In this document: in pieces, positions 19,302-27,999 of the stretch
Layout of the letters: each line of letters starts with the position of its first letter
Position numbering within the stretch: position 1 is the first letter of the stretch
Source: Saccharopolyspora hordei
Lineage (GTDB): Bacteria > Actinomycetota > Actinomycetes > Mycobacteriales > Pseudonocardiaceae
Length of the DNA stretch: 64,000 bases
Assembly (NCBI RefSeq): GCF_013410345.1
Contig: NZ_JACCFJ010000001.1
Location: 558,001-622,000 of the forward strand
Direction of reading: 5' to 3'
Notes under the pieces: model-generated
The model's database searches: none
The model's input: the letters and a program-made list of their open reading frames with translations, nothing else
Told to the model about the DNA's origin: nothing
Program-made: the position numbers and the translations under genes

Positions 19302-20174
19302 GTGCGAGTTGGGATCGTGATTCTGCCGGAGCACCGATGGTGGGCCGCCGAGCCGATGTGGCGGATGGCCGAGGAGTACGGCTTCGCCCACGCCTGGACC
19401 TACGACCACCTCGGTTGGAAGTCCCTTGTGGACAAGCCGTGGTTCGACGCGGTGCCGACCTTGACCGCCGCCGCGATGGTCACCTCCACCATCCGGCTGG
19501 GCACCCTGGTCGCCTCGCCGAACTTCCGGCACCCGGTGCACTTCGCGCGGGAGCTCACCGCGCTCGACGACATCTCCGACGGCCGGATCACCCTCGGCGT
19601 CGGCGCGGGCGGTTCCGGCTTCGACACCCGGGTGCTGGGCGGGCCGGAGCTGACCCCGGGCCAGCGGGTCGACCGGTTCGCCGAGTTCCTGGAGCTGCTG
19701 CACCAGATCCTCACCCACGACACCACCGACCACTCCGGCACGTACTACTCGGCGGTGCAGGCCCGCAGGCACCCCGGGTGCGTGCAGCTGCCCCGGCTGC
19801 CGTTCGTGGTGGCCGCCAACGGTCCCCGCTCGATGCGGCTGGCCGCCCGGTACGGCAGCGGCTGGGTCACCACCGGAGGCGGCGGGGACGACGAGGAGAG
19901 CTGGTGGCGGTCGGTCGCCGAGCTCTCGCTGCGGTTCGGCGAGGTGCTGTCCGAGCAGGGGCGGGACCCGGCGCAGGTGGACCGCTACCTGCAGGTCGAC
20001 GCCGCGCCGGGGTACTCGATGTCCAGTGTGGAGCACTTCCGCGACGTGGTCGGCCGCGCCGCCGAGCTCGGGTTCACCGACGTCATCACGCACTGGCCGC
20101 GCGCCGAGAGCCCGTACGCGGGCAAGGAGTCGACCGTCGAGGAGATCGCCTCGGAGGTCCTGCCGGAGCTGTGA
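19302..20174 (+). CDS. LLM-class (F420-dependent type) oxidoreductase
   Basis: 290 residues with the luciferase-like monooxygenase TIM-barrel pattern: an N-terminal VGIVILPE strand, WTYDHLGW, TSTIRLGTLVASPNFRHP, and ITLGVGAGGSGFD. In actinobacteria this class mostly uses coenzyme F420 to reduce or oxidise diverse substrates. The substrate is not visible. GTG start with a TACGGT box six bases ahead suggests leaderless expression; an ATG at 19269 would add eleven residues but has no ribosome site. Confidence 0.82.
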   Translation: MRVGIVILPEHRWWAAEPMWRMAEEYGFAHAWTYDHLGWKSLVDKPWFDAVPTLTAAAMVTSTIRLGTLVASPNFRHPVHFARELTALDDISDGRITLGVGAGGSGFDTRVLGGPELTPGQRVDRFAEFLELLHQILTHDTTDHSGTYYSAVQARRHPGCVQLPRLPFVVAANGPRSMRLAARYGSGWVTTGGGGDDEESWWRSVAELSLRFGEVLSEQGRDPAQVDRYLQVDAAPGYSMSSVEHFRDVVGRAAELGFTDVITHWPRAESPYAGKESTVEEIASEVLPEL

Positions 20175-20228
20175 CGCGCTCGTGAGCGCGACAGCCGCCT
20201 GCAACCGGCTCACGCACTCACGACCGCG

Positions 20229-20825
20229 TCAGTCCTCGCCGCGGGGTGGTGCCAGCAGCGCCGCCCCCACCGCGAGGAACTCGGCGGGCACCCCGCCCAG
20301 GGCCGAGAGCCGGTGCGGCACGCGGGCGCTGAAGCTGACGCTGTCCCCCGCCCGCAGCGTCGTCGCGCCCTGCTCGAAGTCCACGTGCAACTGGCCGCTG
20401 AGCACGTAGAGCCAGTCGTGGCCCTCGTGCCGGACCGGTCGCACGCCCGCGCTGGTCGGGGAGAGCCGGCAGCGCGCGGCGTAGAGCCCGGGGACCACCG
20501 CGCGCGGCGTCAGCACCTGCACCGCCATGCCGTCGGTGTCCACCGTCGGGACCTCGTTGCCGCGCAACACCATCACCGCCGGGCCCGGCTCGGCGTCGGT
20601 GAACAGCCGGGGCAGCTCCACGTCCAGTGCTCCGGCCACCTGCGCCAGCACGTCGAGCGTCGGTGTCGTGCCGCCCTGTTCGATGCCGACCAGCTGCTCC
20701 CGGTCCAGCTCGGCGCGCGCGGCGAGCTCGTCCTGCTCCAGTCCGCGCGCGAGCCGCAACCGGCGGATCCGGTCGCCGAGCCCGGCGAGGGCGGGCGCAC
20801 GCGCGCCACCAGGAGGTTCGGACAC
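20229..20825 (-). CDS. XRE-family regulator with C-terminal cupin
   Basis: 198 residues. Helix-turn-helix at about 18-70 (IRRLRLARGLEQDELAARA and the following recognition helix), then a cupin_2 barrel at about 115-190 with HEGHDWLYVLSG, typical of PuuR/SutR-like repressors that sense a small molecule. GTG start at 20825, with TATCGT six bases upstream and no ribosome site. It is divergent from the HhH gene 97 bases away, which may be its target. Effector unknown. Confidence 0.85.
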   Translation of the reverse strand: MSEPPGGARAPALAGLGDRIRRLRLARGLEQDELAARAELDREQLVGIEQGGTTPTLDVLAQVAGALDVELPRLFTDAEPGPAVMVLRGNEVPTVDTDGMAVQVLTPRAVVPGLYAARCRLSPTSAGVRPVRHEGHDWLYVLSGQLHVDFEQGATTLRAGDSVSFSARVPHRLSALGGVPAEFLAVGAALLAPPRGED

Positions 20826-20831
20826 GCCACC

Positions 20832-20837
20832 ACGATA
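20832..20837 (-). promoter_or_regulatory. -10 box for leaderless transcript of the XRE-cupin gene
   Basis: TATCGT on the minus strand, six bases before the GTG start. Confidence 0.55.
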
Positions 20838-20922
20838 GGTCCGGTGCCGCGGTCCCGCCGCGAGCGCGCGTGTGCCCGGGCGTCCCGCCGGGTAGCCCTC
20901 ATCGGCAGAGGGGGTGGTGGTG

Positions 20923-21519
20923 ATGTCCGTCCGGGAGACCGTGCAGGCCGTGCTCGACGACGCGGGCACCACCTACGCCGCCGAGGCCGGCATCAAGCTG
21001 GCCAACAAGCCCTCCCCGCTGTACCGGTTGCTGGTGCTGGCCGTGCTGATGTCCGCGCCGGTCAAGGCGGAGGTGGCGGTGGCGGCGGCACGGGAACTCG
21101 CCGAGTTCGGCACGCCGCAGAGGATGTGCGACGCCACCTGGCAGCAGCGGGTGGAGGCGCTCGACCGCGGGCGCTGCACGCGCTACGACGAGCGCACCGC
21201 GACCGCGCTCGGCAAGGGCGCGCAGCTGCTGCTCGACCGGTACCACGGCGACCTGCGGCGGATGCGGGCGAAGGCCGACGGGGACCTCGACGAGCTGCGC
21301 GACCTGCTCACCGAGGTGCCGAACCTCAGCCCGGTGGGGGCGGACGTCTTCTGCCGCGAGGCGCAGCTGGTGTGGCCGGAGCTGCGGCCCTACGTCGACG
21401 ACGAGGTGGTCGGCGCCGCGCGCAAGCTCGGTCTGCCCACCGATCCCGTGCGGCTCACCCAGCACGTCGAGGGCCACGACATCGCCCGGCTCACGGCCGC
21501 GGTCATCCGCTCCGCGTGA
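20923..21519 (+). CDS. HhH-GPD/endonuclease III-like protein
   Basis: 198 residues. A helical N-terminal part with LYRLLVLAVLMSAP resembles the first helices of endonuclease III proteins, and LTEVPNLSPVGADVF near 128-142 fits the helix-hairpin-helix, followed by LRPYVDDEVVGAARKLGL at the place of the catalytic Asp helix. The usual hairpin Lys is not visible and there is no C-terminal four-Cys iron-sulfur loop, so it would at best be a monofunctional glycosylase-like protein. ATG at 20923 with AGAGGGGG upstream. Activity uncertain. Confidence 0.6.
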   Translation: MSVRETVQAVLDDAGTTYAAEAGIKLANKPSPLYRLLVLAVLMSAPVKAEVAVAAARELAEFGTPQRMCDATWQQRVEALDRGRCTRYDERTATALGKGAQLLLDRYHGDLRRMRAKADGDLDELRDLLTEVPNLSPVGADVFCREAQLVWPELRPYVDDEVVGAARKLGLPTDPVRLTQHVEGHDIARLTAAVIRSA

Positions 21520-21547
21520 GCGGCGGTGGCCCGGCGACCACCGCCGC
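21520..21547. terminator. bidirectional hairpin between HhH gene and serS
   Basis: Perfect 10-base arms GCGGCGGTGG / CCACCGCCGC, 8-base loop, directly after the HhH stop and before the serS stop. Confidence 0.7.
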
Positions 21548-21553
21548 GGCGGA

Positions 21554-22822
21554 TCACTTCGACTTCGGCTCGAGGACCTCGCGACCCCCGAGGAACGGGC
21601 GCAGCGCCTCCGGGACGCGCACCGAACCGTCGGCCTGCTGGTGGTTCTCCAGGATCGCCACGATCCAGCGCGTGGTGGCCAGCGTGCCGTTGAGGGTGGC
21701 CGCGATGCGGGTGCGGCCCTCCTCGTCGCGGTAGCGGGTGTTCAGCCGCCGCGCCTGGAACGTGGTGCAGTTCGAGGTGGAGGTCAGCTCGCGGTAGGTC
21801 TGCTGGCTGGGGATCCACGCCTCGCAGTCGAACTTGCGGGCCGCGCTGGCGCCGAGGTCGCCGGCCGCGGTGTCGATCACCCGGTACGGCACCTCGATCT
21901 TGGCCAGCATCTCCTCCTCCCAGGCCAGCAGGCGCTGGTGCTCCTCGCGGGCGTCCTCCTCGCGGCAGTAGACGAACATCTCCAGCTTGTTGAACTGGTG
22001 CACGCGGATGATGCCGCGGGTGTCCTTGCCGTAGGAGCCCGCCTCGCGGCGGAAGCAGGTGGACCAGCCCGCGTAGCGCAGCGGGCCGTCGGAGAAGTCC
22101 AGGATCTCGTCGGCGTGGTAGCCGGCCAGCGGCACCTCGGAGGTGCCGACCAGGTACAGGTCGTCGGCCTCCAGCCGGTAGACCTCGCTGGAGTGCGCGC
22201 CGAGGAAGCCGGTGCCGTCCATGATCTCCGGCCGGACCAGCACCGGCGGCACCACCAGCTCGAACCCGGCGGCGGTGGCCTGCGCGGCGGCCATGTTCAG
22301 CAGTGCCAGCTCCAGCTGCGCGCCGATGCCGGTGAGGAAGTAGAAGCGGGCGCCGGACACCTTGGCGCCGCGCTCCATGTCGAGGGCGCCGAGCGCGACG
22401 CCCAGGTCGACGTGGTCGGCGACCTCGAAGTCGAACTCGCGCGGGACCCCGACGTGCTTGAGCACGGCGTAGTCGTCCTCGCCGCCCGGCGGGACGTCGG
22501 GCTCGACGACGTTCTGCACGGCCTTGTGCGCCCGCAGCAGCTCCTCGTCGGCCGCCGCCTGCTCGGCCTCGGCCTCCTTCACCTGCGCGGACAGCTCCTT
22601 GGCCTGGGCCAGCAGCGCCTCGCGCTCCGCCCCCTTGGCCTTGCCGACCTTCTTGCCGAGCTGCTTCTGCTCGGCACGCAGGCCGTCCGCGCGGGACACC
22701 GCGGACCTGCGACGCTCGTCAGCGGACAGCAGCGCGTCCACCAGGGACGCGTCTTCGCCCCGCGCGCGCTGCGACGCGCGCACGGCTTCCGGATCCTCGC
22801 GTAGCGTCTTCAGGTCGATCAC
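21554..22822 (-). CDS. serS: seryl-tRNA synthetase
   Basis: Class II synthetase that charges tRNA-Ser. 422 residues, the family length. N-terminal long coiled-coil arm (about 25-105) rich in Glu/Lys/Ala that binds the tRNA long variable arm, then the catalytic domain with motif 2 ([20 protein letters not shown]) and motif 3 ([18 protein letters not shown]). ATG start. Transcribed away from the YgiC-like gene upstream by 82 bases, so it may be read from its own promoter. Confidence 0.97.
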   Translation of the reverse strand: MIDLKTLREDPEAVRASQRARGEDASLVDALLSADERRRSAVSRADGLRAEQKQLGKKVGKAKGAEREALLAQAKELSAQVKEAEAEQAAADEELLRAHKAVQNVVEPDVPPGGEDDYAVLKHVGVPREFDFEVADHVDLGVALGALDMERGAKVSGARFYFLTGIGAQLELALLNMAAAQATAAGFELVVPPVLVRPEIMDGTGFLGAHSSEVYRLEADDLYLVGTSEVPLAGYHADEILDFSDGPLRYAGWSTCFRREAGSYGKDTRGIIRVHQFNKLEMFVYCREEDAREEHQRLLAWEEEMLAKIEVPYRVIDTAAGDLGASAARKFDCEAWIPSQQTYRELTSTSNCTTFQARRLNTRYRDEEGRTRIAATLNGTLATTRWIVAILENHQQADGSVRVPEALRPFLGGREVLEPKSK

Positions 22823-22904
22823 AGCTGGTCAGCGTAGCCCTTCCCGCCCGTGCACCTCACGCCCGGGTGTCCCTCGCGCTCGCCGCGGTCGACGCCGCAC
22901 CGGC

Positions 22905-24074
22905 TCAGCCGGCGGCCGGGATGCGGTGCGGCACGAACGCGGCACCGTCGTCGGTGATCAGCCCCGCCGTCTCGCGGATGCCGAGACCCGCCGAGGCGTC
23001 GCCGACCACCCAGGCGCCGAGCGCCGGGCGCATGCCGTCGAACTCCGGCAGCGGGTCGAAGGCCTGGTAGACGTAGCCCTCCTCGCCGTAGATCCCGGAG
23101 GTCTCGGTCTCCCAGCCCGGCGCGACCACGGTGATGTTGTTGCCCTCGCGGCCCAGCCGGGGCTTGCGGACGTACTCGGTGAGCAGGCCCGGCTGGTCCA
23201 GGAACGTCGGCAGCAGGTTCGGGTGGCCGGGGTGCATCTCCCACAGGATCGCCAGCAGCGCCTTGTTGGACAGCAGCATCTTCCACAGCGGTTCGACCCA
23301 CTGCGTGGCGGGCAGCGTCTCGACGGCGTGCTTGCCGAACTCGTCGTCGACCATCCACTCCCAGGGGTAGATCTTGACGACCGAGTTCATCGGCGCCTCT
23401 TCGAGGTCGACGAAGCGCTCCAGCAGGCTGTCCCAGCCGATCTCCTCGATGGCCAGGCCGACGGTGTCCAGCCCCGCCTCCGCCGCGGTCTCCTGCAGGT
23501 AGGCGGCGGTGATGTTGTCCTCACCGGTGGTGTCGGCCGACGACCAGGTGAAGTGCACCTCGTTGGTGGCCAGCCGGTCCTTGATCTCGCCCCAGCGCTC
23601 CACCAGCTTCTCGTGGATGGAGTTCCACTGGTCGTCGCCCTCGTGGCACTCGGTCAGCCAGTGCCACTGCACGACCGCGGCCTCCAGCAGCGAGGTCGGG
23701 GTGTCGGCGTTGTACTCCAGCAGCTTGGCCGGGCCGGTGCCGTCGTAGCGCAGGTCGAAGCGGCCGTACAGGTGCGGGTCGCCGCGCTTCCAGGACTCGG
23801 CGATGTGCGGCCACACCCACTCCGGGATGCCGAAGTCCTTGTAGCGCTCGGTGGTGATGACGTGGTCCACCGCGTCCAGGCACATCGAGTGCAGCAGCTC
23901 GACGTCGGCCTCCAGGGAGAGCACCTCGTCGAGGCTGAACTCGTAGTGCACGCCCTCGTCCCAGTAGGGCCGCTTCGAGCCGTCCGCCGCGCGGGCGGGG
24001 GTGCCGAAGACCAGCCCCAGTTCCTCGACCTTGGCCTGCCAGTCCGGCCGGCGTTCGCTCGTCCTGCGTCGCAC
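22905..24074 (-). CDS. glutathionylspermidine-synthase-like ATP-grasp protein (YgiC-like)
   Basis: 389 residues matching the C-terminal synthetase domain of Gsp synthase (PF03738): YWDEGVHYEFSLDEV near the start, LRYDGTGPAKLLEYNADTPTSLLEA, SSADTTGEDNITAAYLQETA, a VKIYPWEWM segment, and KPRLGREGNNITVV near the C-terminus with the ATP-grasp basic and acidic residues. E. coli YgiC/YjfC are stand-alone members with no proven substrate. Actinobacteria lack glutathione, so a different acid and amine must be ligated, if it is an active ligase. Three bases after the YgiB-like gene, so cotranscribed. Confidence 0.85.
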   Translation of the reverse strand: MRRRTSERRPDWQAKVEELGLVFGTPARAADGSKRPYWDEGVHYEFSLDEVLSLEADVELLHSMCLDAVDHVITTERYKDFGIPEWVWPHIAESWKRGDPHLYGRFDLRYDGTGPAKLLEYNADTPTSLLEAAVVQWHWLTECHEGDDQWNSIHEKLVERWGEIKDRLATNEVHFTWSSADTTGEDNITAAYLQETAAEAGLDTVGLAIEEIGWDSLLERFVDLEEAPMNSVVKIYPWEWMVDDEFGKHAVETLPATQWVEPLWKMLLSNKALLAILWEMHPGHPNLLPTFLDQPGLLTEYVRKPRLGREGNNITVVAPGWETETSGIYGEEGYVYQAFDPLPEFDGMRPALGAWVVGDASAGLGIRETAGLITDDGAAFVPHRIPAAG

Positions 24075-24077
24075 CCG

Positions 24078-24758
24078 TCAGCTCCCGCTGCTGCCGCTCT
24101 TGCCGCTGATGCCGAAGCCCCCGCGCTGGATGGTCTTGCCGCTGGTGTCCTTGATGGTGGACCCGGACGGCTTGGTGAACGACGACCCGCCGGGCGCCGG
24201 GCTGCCCACCGGCGGGGCCGTCACACCGGCCGGGGTGTAGGCGTAGCGGTAGGAGTGGTAGCCGCCGATGCCACCACCGGGCAGGAAGATCGGCATGAAG
24301 AACATGCCGCCGCTGTGGTAGCCGCCGTGGCTGGTCACGTACTGCTCGTCGCAGTACTGGTCCTGGTCCCGGACGCCCGGCTGGCCGTTCTGGTCGGTGG
24401 CGCAGTACTGCTGGCTGGCGTTGGCCTCGTTGCTGATCTCCGAGGCCGAGTACATCGCGGCGACCAGCGCCACCACGCCGACCGTCACGCCGCCGCCGAT
24501 CATCACCCGGCGGCGCTTCTGGCTCTTCTCGGCGGCCGCCTCCAGCTCGGCGCGCTCCTTCTCCTCGCGGCGCTTCTCGGCCGCGATGCGGGCGCGCTGC
24601 TCGGCCAGCGTCGGCTCGCGCGGGGTCGTGGTGTCCGGGTCCTGGTAGCGGATCTGCCCACGTCCCGGCTCCGCCGTCGGCTGCTCGTCCTCCGGCTGGT
24701 TCGGCGGCGTCCCCCCGCCCGACTGCTCGTCTGCCACTGGCTTGCCATCTTCCGTCAT
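24078..24758 (-). CDS. YgiB/DUF1190-like membrane-anchored protein
   Basis: 226 residues from the ATG at 24758 (GGGAG upstream). A charged cytoplasmic N-terminus of about 85 residues with a coiled-coil Glu/Lys stretch, one membrane helix (VMIGGGVTVGVVALVAAMY), then an outside part with paired Cys (QQYCATDQ, DQYCDEQ), a Gly/Tyr-rich GGMFFMPIFLPGGG stretch and the end TIQRGGFGISGKSG. E. coli YgiB has a similar MP-rich stretch and a TRGGFG end, and is likewise followed by ygiC. The match is by eye and the N-terminal part differs. Confidence 0.65.
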   Translation of the reverse strand: MTEDGKPVADEQSGGGTPPNQPEDEQPTAEPGRGQIRYQDPDTTTPREPTLAEQRARIAAEKRREEKERAELEAAAEKSQKRRRVMIGGGVTVGVVALVAAMYSASEISNEANASQQYCATDQNGQPGVRDQDQYCDEQYVTSHGGYHSGGMFFMPIFLPGGGIGGYHSYRYAYTPAGVTAPPVGSPAPGGSSFTKPSGSTIKDTSGKTIQRGGFGISGKSGSSGS

Positions 24759-24875
24759 AGCCCCACTCCCGGACGCAACATTACCCATTCCGGAGACGAC
24801 GCCGGCAACGAATCGGTTCCGAACCCGCTGCAGGTCCCGCGCAACGCGCTTCCGCACCAGGCATCATTGCTGGCG

Positions 24876-25865
24876 ATGGCCGCGCCCGATGCACCCCCGA
24901 CCCCACGCCGGATGAAGCCCAACACCCGGCTCGTGATGATCTGCGCCGTGCTTGGCGCGCTGCTGGTCCTCGTGGTCAGCGCGCTGCTGAACTGGCCGGG
25001 CGACGGGGCCGGGGGCGGCGGGTCCGACCGGCCCGGCTCGTCCCCGGCGCCCCGCGTGGTGTTCACCGCACCGCCGGGCAGCTGCCTGCACTGGACCGAG
25101 CCCGACGCCGCCGACATCCGCAAGGTCACCTGCTCCGAGCCGCACCTGTTCGAGGTCACCGGGACCGCCGACCTGCGGCCGCAGTTCGGCGAGGACGCCC
25201 CGTTCCCGCGCACCGAGCAGTGGCAGCAGATCAAGCAGGAGCGCTGCGTGGAGGTCTCCACCAGCTTCCTGTCCGGCCGGTTCGACCCCAACGGCCGGTT
25301 CAGCGTCGGCGCGTTCACGCCGAGCGAGGACGGCTGGGCCGACGGTGACCGAACGCTGCACTGCGGCCTCCAGCAGCCCGGACCGTCCGGCAGGCTCTAC
25401 CCGATGACCGGCAGCGCCTCGACGGTCGACCAGTCCAACGTCTACCCGGAGGGCCGCTGCCTGGGCATCAACGGCACCGCGGTGTGGGACCCGGTGGACT
25501 GCACGAAGCCGCACTCGGTGGAGATCACCGGCGTGGTGGACCTCAGCGAGCAGTTCCCCGGCGGCTACCCCGCGGAGGGCGACCAGGACGGCTTCCTGGC
25601 GACCCGGTGCGCGGAGCTGACCGACCGGTACGCGGGCGGGCCGACGGTGGCGAAGGACAAGGGCCTGGTCACCTACTGGGACACCCTCGCGCAGGAGAGC
25701 TGGGACGCCGGCTCGCGCACGGTCAACTGCAAGGTGAGCGCGCAGCTGCCGGACGGCAGCGGGCTGGCGCCGGTCACCGGCAGCGTCAAGGGCGAGGTGC
25801 GGGTCGGCAAGGAACCGGCACCGCTGGCCACCACCCCCCGCGGACCCGCCACGAAACCGCGCTGA
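24876..25865 (+). CDS. septum formation family membrane protein
   Basis: 329 residues. Short basic N-terminus, one membrane helix (LVMICAVLGALLVLVVSALL, about 19-38), then an outside domain with two similar halves: GSCLHWTEPDA...CSEPHLFEVTG and GRCLGINGTAVWDPVDCTKPHSVEITG. The CxxPH-E pattern is typical of septum_form (PF13845) proteins, which are linked to division and wall growth in actinobacteria. An internal ATG at 24912 is possible. Divergent from the YgiB-like gene. Confidence 0.82.
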   Translation: MAAPDAPPTPRRMKPNTRLVMICAVLGALLVLVVSALLNWPGDGAGGGGSDRPGSSPAPRVVFTAPPGSCLHWTEPDAADIRKVTCSEPHLFEVTGTADLRPQFGEDAPFPRTEQWQQIKQERCVEVSTSFLSGRFDPNGRFSVGAFTPSEDGWADGDRTLHCGLQQPGPSGRLYPMTGSASTVDQSNVYPEGRCLGINGTAVWDPVDCTKPHSVEITGVVDLSEQFPGGYPAEGDQDGFLATRCAELTDRYAGGPTVAKDKGLVTYWDTLAQESWDAGSRTVNCKVSAQLPDGSGLAPVTGSVKGEVRVGKEPAPLATTPRGPATKPR

Positions 25866-25883
25866 GCTGGTAGAACGGGGGTC

Positions 25884-26234
25884 ATGCCGGTGGAGATGAC
25901 CCGTGCCCGGTTCGAGGAGCTCGTCGCGGACGCACTGGACCTGCTGCCCGCCGAGTTCGCGGCCGCGATGAACAACGTCGTGGTGCTCGTCGAGGACGCC
26001 CACCCCGAGGACCCGTCGCTGCTCGGGCTGTACGAGGGCATCGCGCTCACCGAGCGCGACCACACCTACGCCGGGGTGATGCCGGACCGGATCACGATCT
26101 ACCGCGAACCGCTGCTGGAGATGTGCCAGGACGAGGAGGAGCTGGTCGACGAGGTGGCGGTGACGGTGGTGCACGAGATCGCCCACCACTTCGGCATCGA
26201 CGACGACAAGCTCCACGCCCTCGGCTGGGGCTGA
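25884..26234 (+). CDS. zinicin-like metallopeptidase family protein
   Basis: 116 residues. The C-terminus has VVHEIAHHFGIDDDKLHALGWG: the HExxH zinc motif plus the extra His and DDxxLH of the PF06262 minimal metallopeptidase family. Earlier residues YRxPLLEMC match the family. Small cytosolic protein; biological substrate not known. ATG 18 bases after the preceding stop, with CGGGGG just upstream. Confidence 0.88.
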   Translation: MPVEMTRARFEELVADALDLLPAEFAAAMNNVVVLVEDAHPEDPSLLGLYEGIALTERDHTYAGVMPDRITIYREPLLEMCQDEEELVDEVAVTVVHEIAHHFGIDDDKLHALGWG

Positions 26235-26238
26235 GGGG

Positions 26239-26880
26239 TCAGAGCCGGTCCAGGCCGTCCCAGGAGGTGCAGGTCCAGCCGGTGGGGGCCTCCGGGTCGG
26301 ACTCCAGGACGATCACGCCGGTGTTGGGCAGCAGCACCGAGTTCGCCGTCGCGCCGTCGACGTTCGAGGCCAGCGCGGACACCGCCAGCCGCAGCATCGC
26401 GCCGTGGCTGACCAGCACCACCGCCCCGTCGCCCGCGCCGTCGACCGCGCTGCGCGCCCCGGCGACGAACCGGGTCAGGGCCTGCCGCCCGGTCTCCCCG
26501 CCCGGCATCGGCACGTCGAGCTCGCCCAGGTGCCACAGCGCGTAGACCTCGTCGAACGTCCGCAGCGCGTCCAGGTCGCCGCGGCGCTCCAGGTCCCCGA
26601 CGAAGACCTCGTGCGTGCCCTCGACGACCTCGACGGGCAGGCCGTGGCGCTGCGCCAGCGGCTGCGCCGTCTGCTGCGCGCGCAGGGCGCGGCTGGCGTG
26701 CACCGAGACGACCTTCTCCTCGGCCAGCCGCACCGCGAGCTCGTCGGCCTGCTGCCGACCGAGCTCGGTCAGGCCCGGCCCCGGCGGCACGGTGTCGAGC
26801 ACGTGCGCCACGTTGGCCGGGGTCTGCCCGTGCCGGACCAGCACCAGCCGCAGCCCGGCGGGTGCGTCGAGCTCGAACAT
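26239..26880 (-). CDS. histidine phosphatase family protein
   Basis: 213 residues. LVLVRHGQTPAN at 13-24 carries the phosphorylated His, followed by the Arg of SRALRAQQTA, a Glu in EGTHEVFVGDLE and the second His in VLVSHGAML: the full phosphoglycerate-mutase fold active site. Probably a phosphatase for a small metabolite, as is common for GpmB-like members in actinobacteria. ATG at 26880 after GGGGAGGTGGG. It lies 56 bases after pheA and could be cotranscribed. Confidence 0.88.
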   Translation of the reverse strand: MFELDAPAGLRLVLVRHGQTPANVAHVLDTVPPGPGLTELGRQQADELAVRLAEEKVVSVHASRALRAQQTAQPLAQRHGLPVEVVEGTHEVFVGDLERRGDLDALRTFDEVYALWHLGELDVPMPGGETGRQALTRFVAGARSAVDGAGDGAVVLVSHGAMLRLAVSALASNVDGATANSVLLPNTGVIVLESDPEAPTGWTCTSWDGLDRL

Positions 26881-26936
26881 CCCACCTCCCCGCACGTCGT
26901 CGCGCTCGGCCCCGCCGCCCGGTCGGGCGAGGCCGC

Positions 26937-27860
26937 TCATGCCAACCGCCCGGCGCGCACGTCCTCCACCCACTGCGCGGAGGACCGGAACGCTTGCTCC
27001 GAGGCGGACGGGCGCACGCTGGCCGGGGTCCGGTCGGCCTTCGGGTAGGAGCCGAGGAACCGGACGGAGCTGCACCGGCGGCGCAGCGCGGTCAGCGCGT
27101 CCCCGATCCGAGCGTCCGCAACGTGCCCGTCGAAGTCCAGGAAGAAGCGGTACTCGCCGAAGCGGTCCTTGATCGGCCGGGACTCGATGCGGCTGAGGTT
27201 GATGCCGCGCAGCGACAGCTCGGTGAGCATCTCCGCCAGCGTGCCGACCTCGTCGCTGATCACCGCGCACAGCGAGGTGCGGTCCGCGCCGGTCGGTTCC
27301 GGCAGCTGGCCGGGCCGGCGCACCAGCAGGAACCGGGTCACCGCGTCGCGCACGTCGGCGATGCCGCCGACCAGCCGCTCCAGCGACGGGTAGTGCTCGA
27401 GGGCGACCGGCGCGGCGATCGCCGAGTCGAACTCCCCGGCCGCCACCGCGGCAGCGCCGGCGGACGTCGAGCCGGTGGCCCGCACCTCGGCGTCGGGCAG
27501 GTTCTCCGCCAGCCAGCCGCGGACCTGCGCCAGCGCGTGCGGGTGGCTGGCCACGGTGCGGATCCCCGCGAGCTCGGTGCCCGGCCGGACCAGCAGGTCG
27601 AACTGGACCGGCAGCAGGGCCTCCTGGACGGCGACCAGCGGGTCGTCCACGGTCAGCGCGTCCAGCGTCGCGTTCACCGAGCCCTCGACGGAGTTCTCCA
27701 CCGGCACCCCCGCGGCCAGCACCTCACCGCGGCGCACCGCGTCCAGCGCCAGCGGGACGGTGTCGAAGGGCACCAGCTCGGCGCCGAAGCCCTCGGTGAG
27801 CTGTCGGGTGGCCTGCTCGGTGAACGTGCCTGCCGGGCCGAGGTAAGCGATGTGTGGCAC
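26937..27860 (-). CDS. pheA: prephenate dehydratase
   Basis: Converts prephenate to phenylpyruvate in phenylalanine synthesis. 307 residues: catalytic domain to about 185 with YLGPAGTFTEQA, PVENSVEGSV and the essential TRFLLV (about 168), then an ACT domain with GTLAEMLTELSLRGINLSRIESRP for feedback by phenylalanine. No chorismate mutase part, as in other actinobacteria. GTG start at 27860 lies six bases after TACGCT and has no ribosome site, so translation is probably leaderless. Confidence 0.95.
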   Translation of the reverse strand: MPHIAYLGPAGTFTEQATRQLTEGFGAELVPFDTVPLALDAVRRGEVLAAGVPVENSVEGSVNATLDALTVDDPLVAVQEALLPVQFDLLVRPGTELAGIRTVASHPHALAQVRGWLAENLPDAEVRATGSTSAGAAAVAAGEFDSAIAAPVALEHYPSLERLVGGIADVRDAVTRFLLVRRPGQLPEPTGADRTSLCAVISDEVGTLAEMLTELSLRGINLSRIESRPIKDRFGEYRFFLDFDGHVADARIGDALTALRRRCSSVRFLGSYPKADRTPASVRPSASEQAFRSSAQWVEDVRAGRLA

Positions 27861-27866
27861 GCGACC

Positions 27867-27872
27867 AGCGTA
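27867..27872 (-). promoter_or_regulatory. -10 box for leaderless pheA transcript
   Basis: TACGCT on the minus strand, six bases before the GTG. Confidence 0.6.
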
Positions 27873-27999
27873 GAGGGGCCCACCCGGGCCGCTGCCGGGT
27901 GACCCAGGCCATACCCGCGCGGCCGCGGGACCGAGCGATCCGCGCGGGTGTGACCTACCCGATGCCACTCGGTCGGGCTTTCCTGCGATGCTGTGTGTC

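Noticed and set aside
22524-24875. Plus-strand frame running into the septum-formation gene from far upstream
   Set aside because: It is the complement of serS and the YgiB/YgiC-like genes; the membrane protein starts at 24876.
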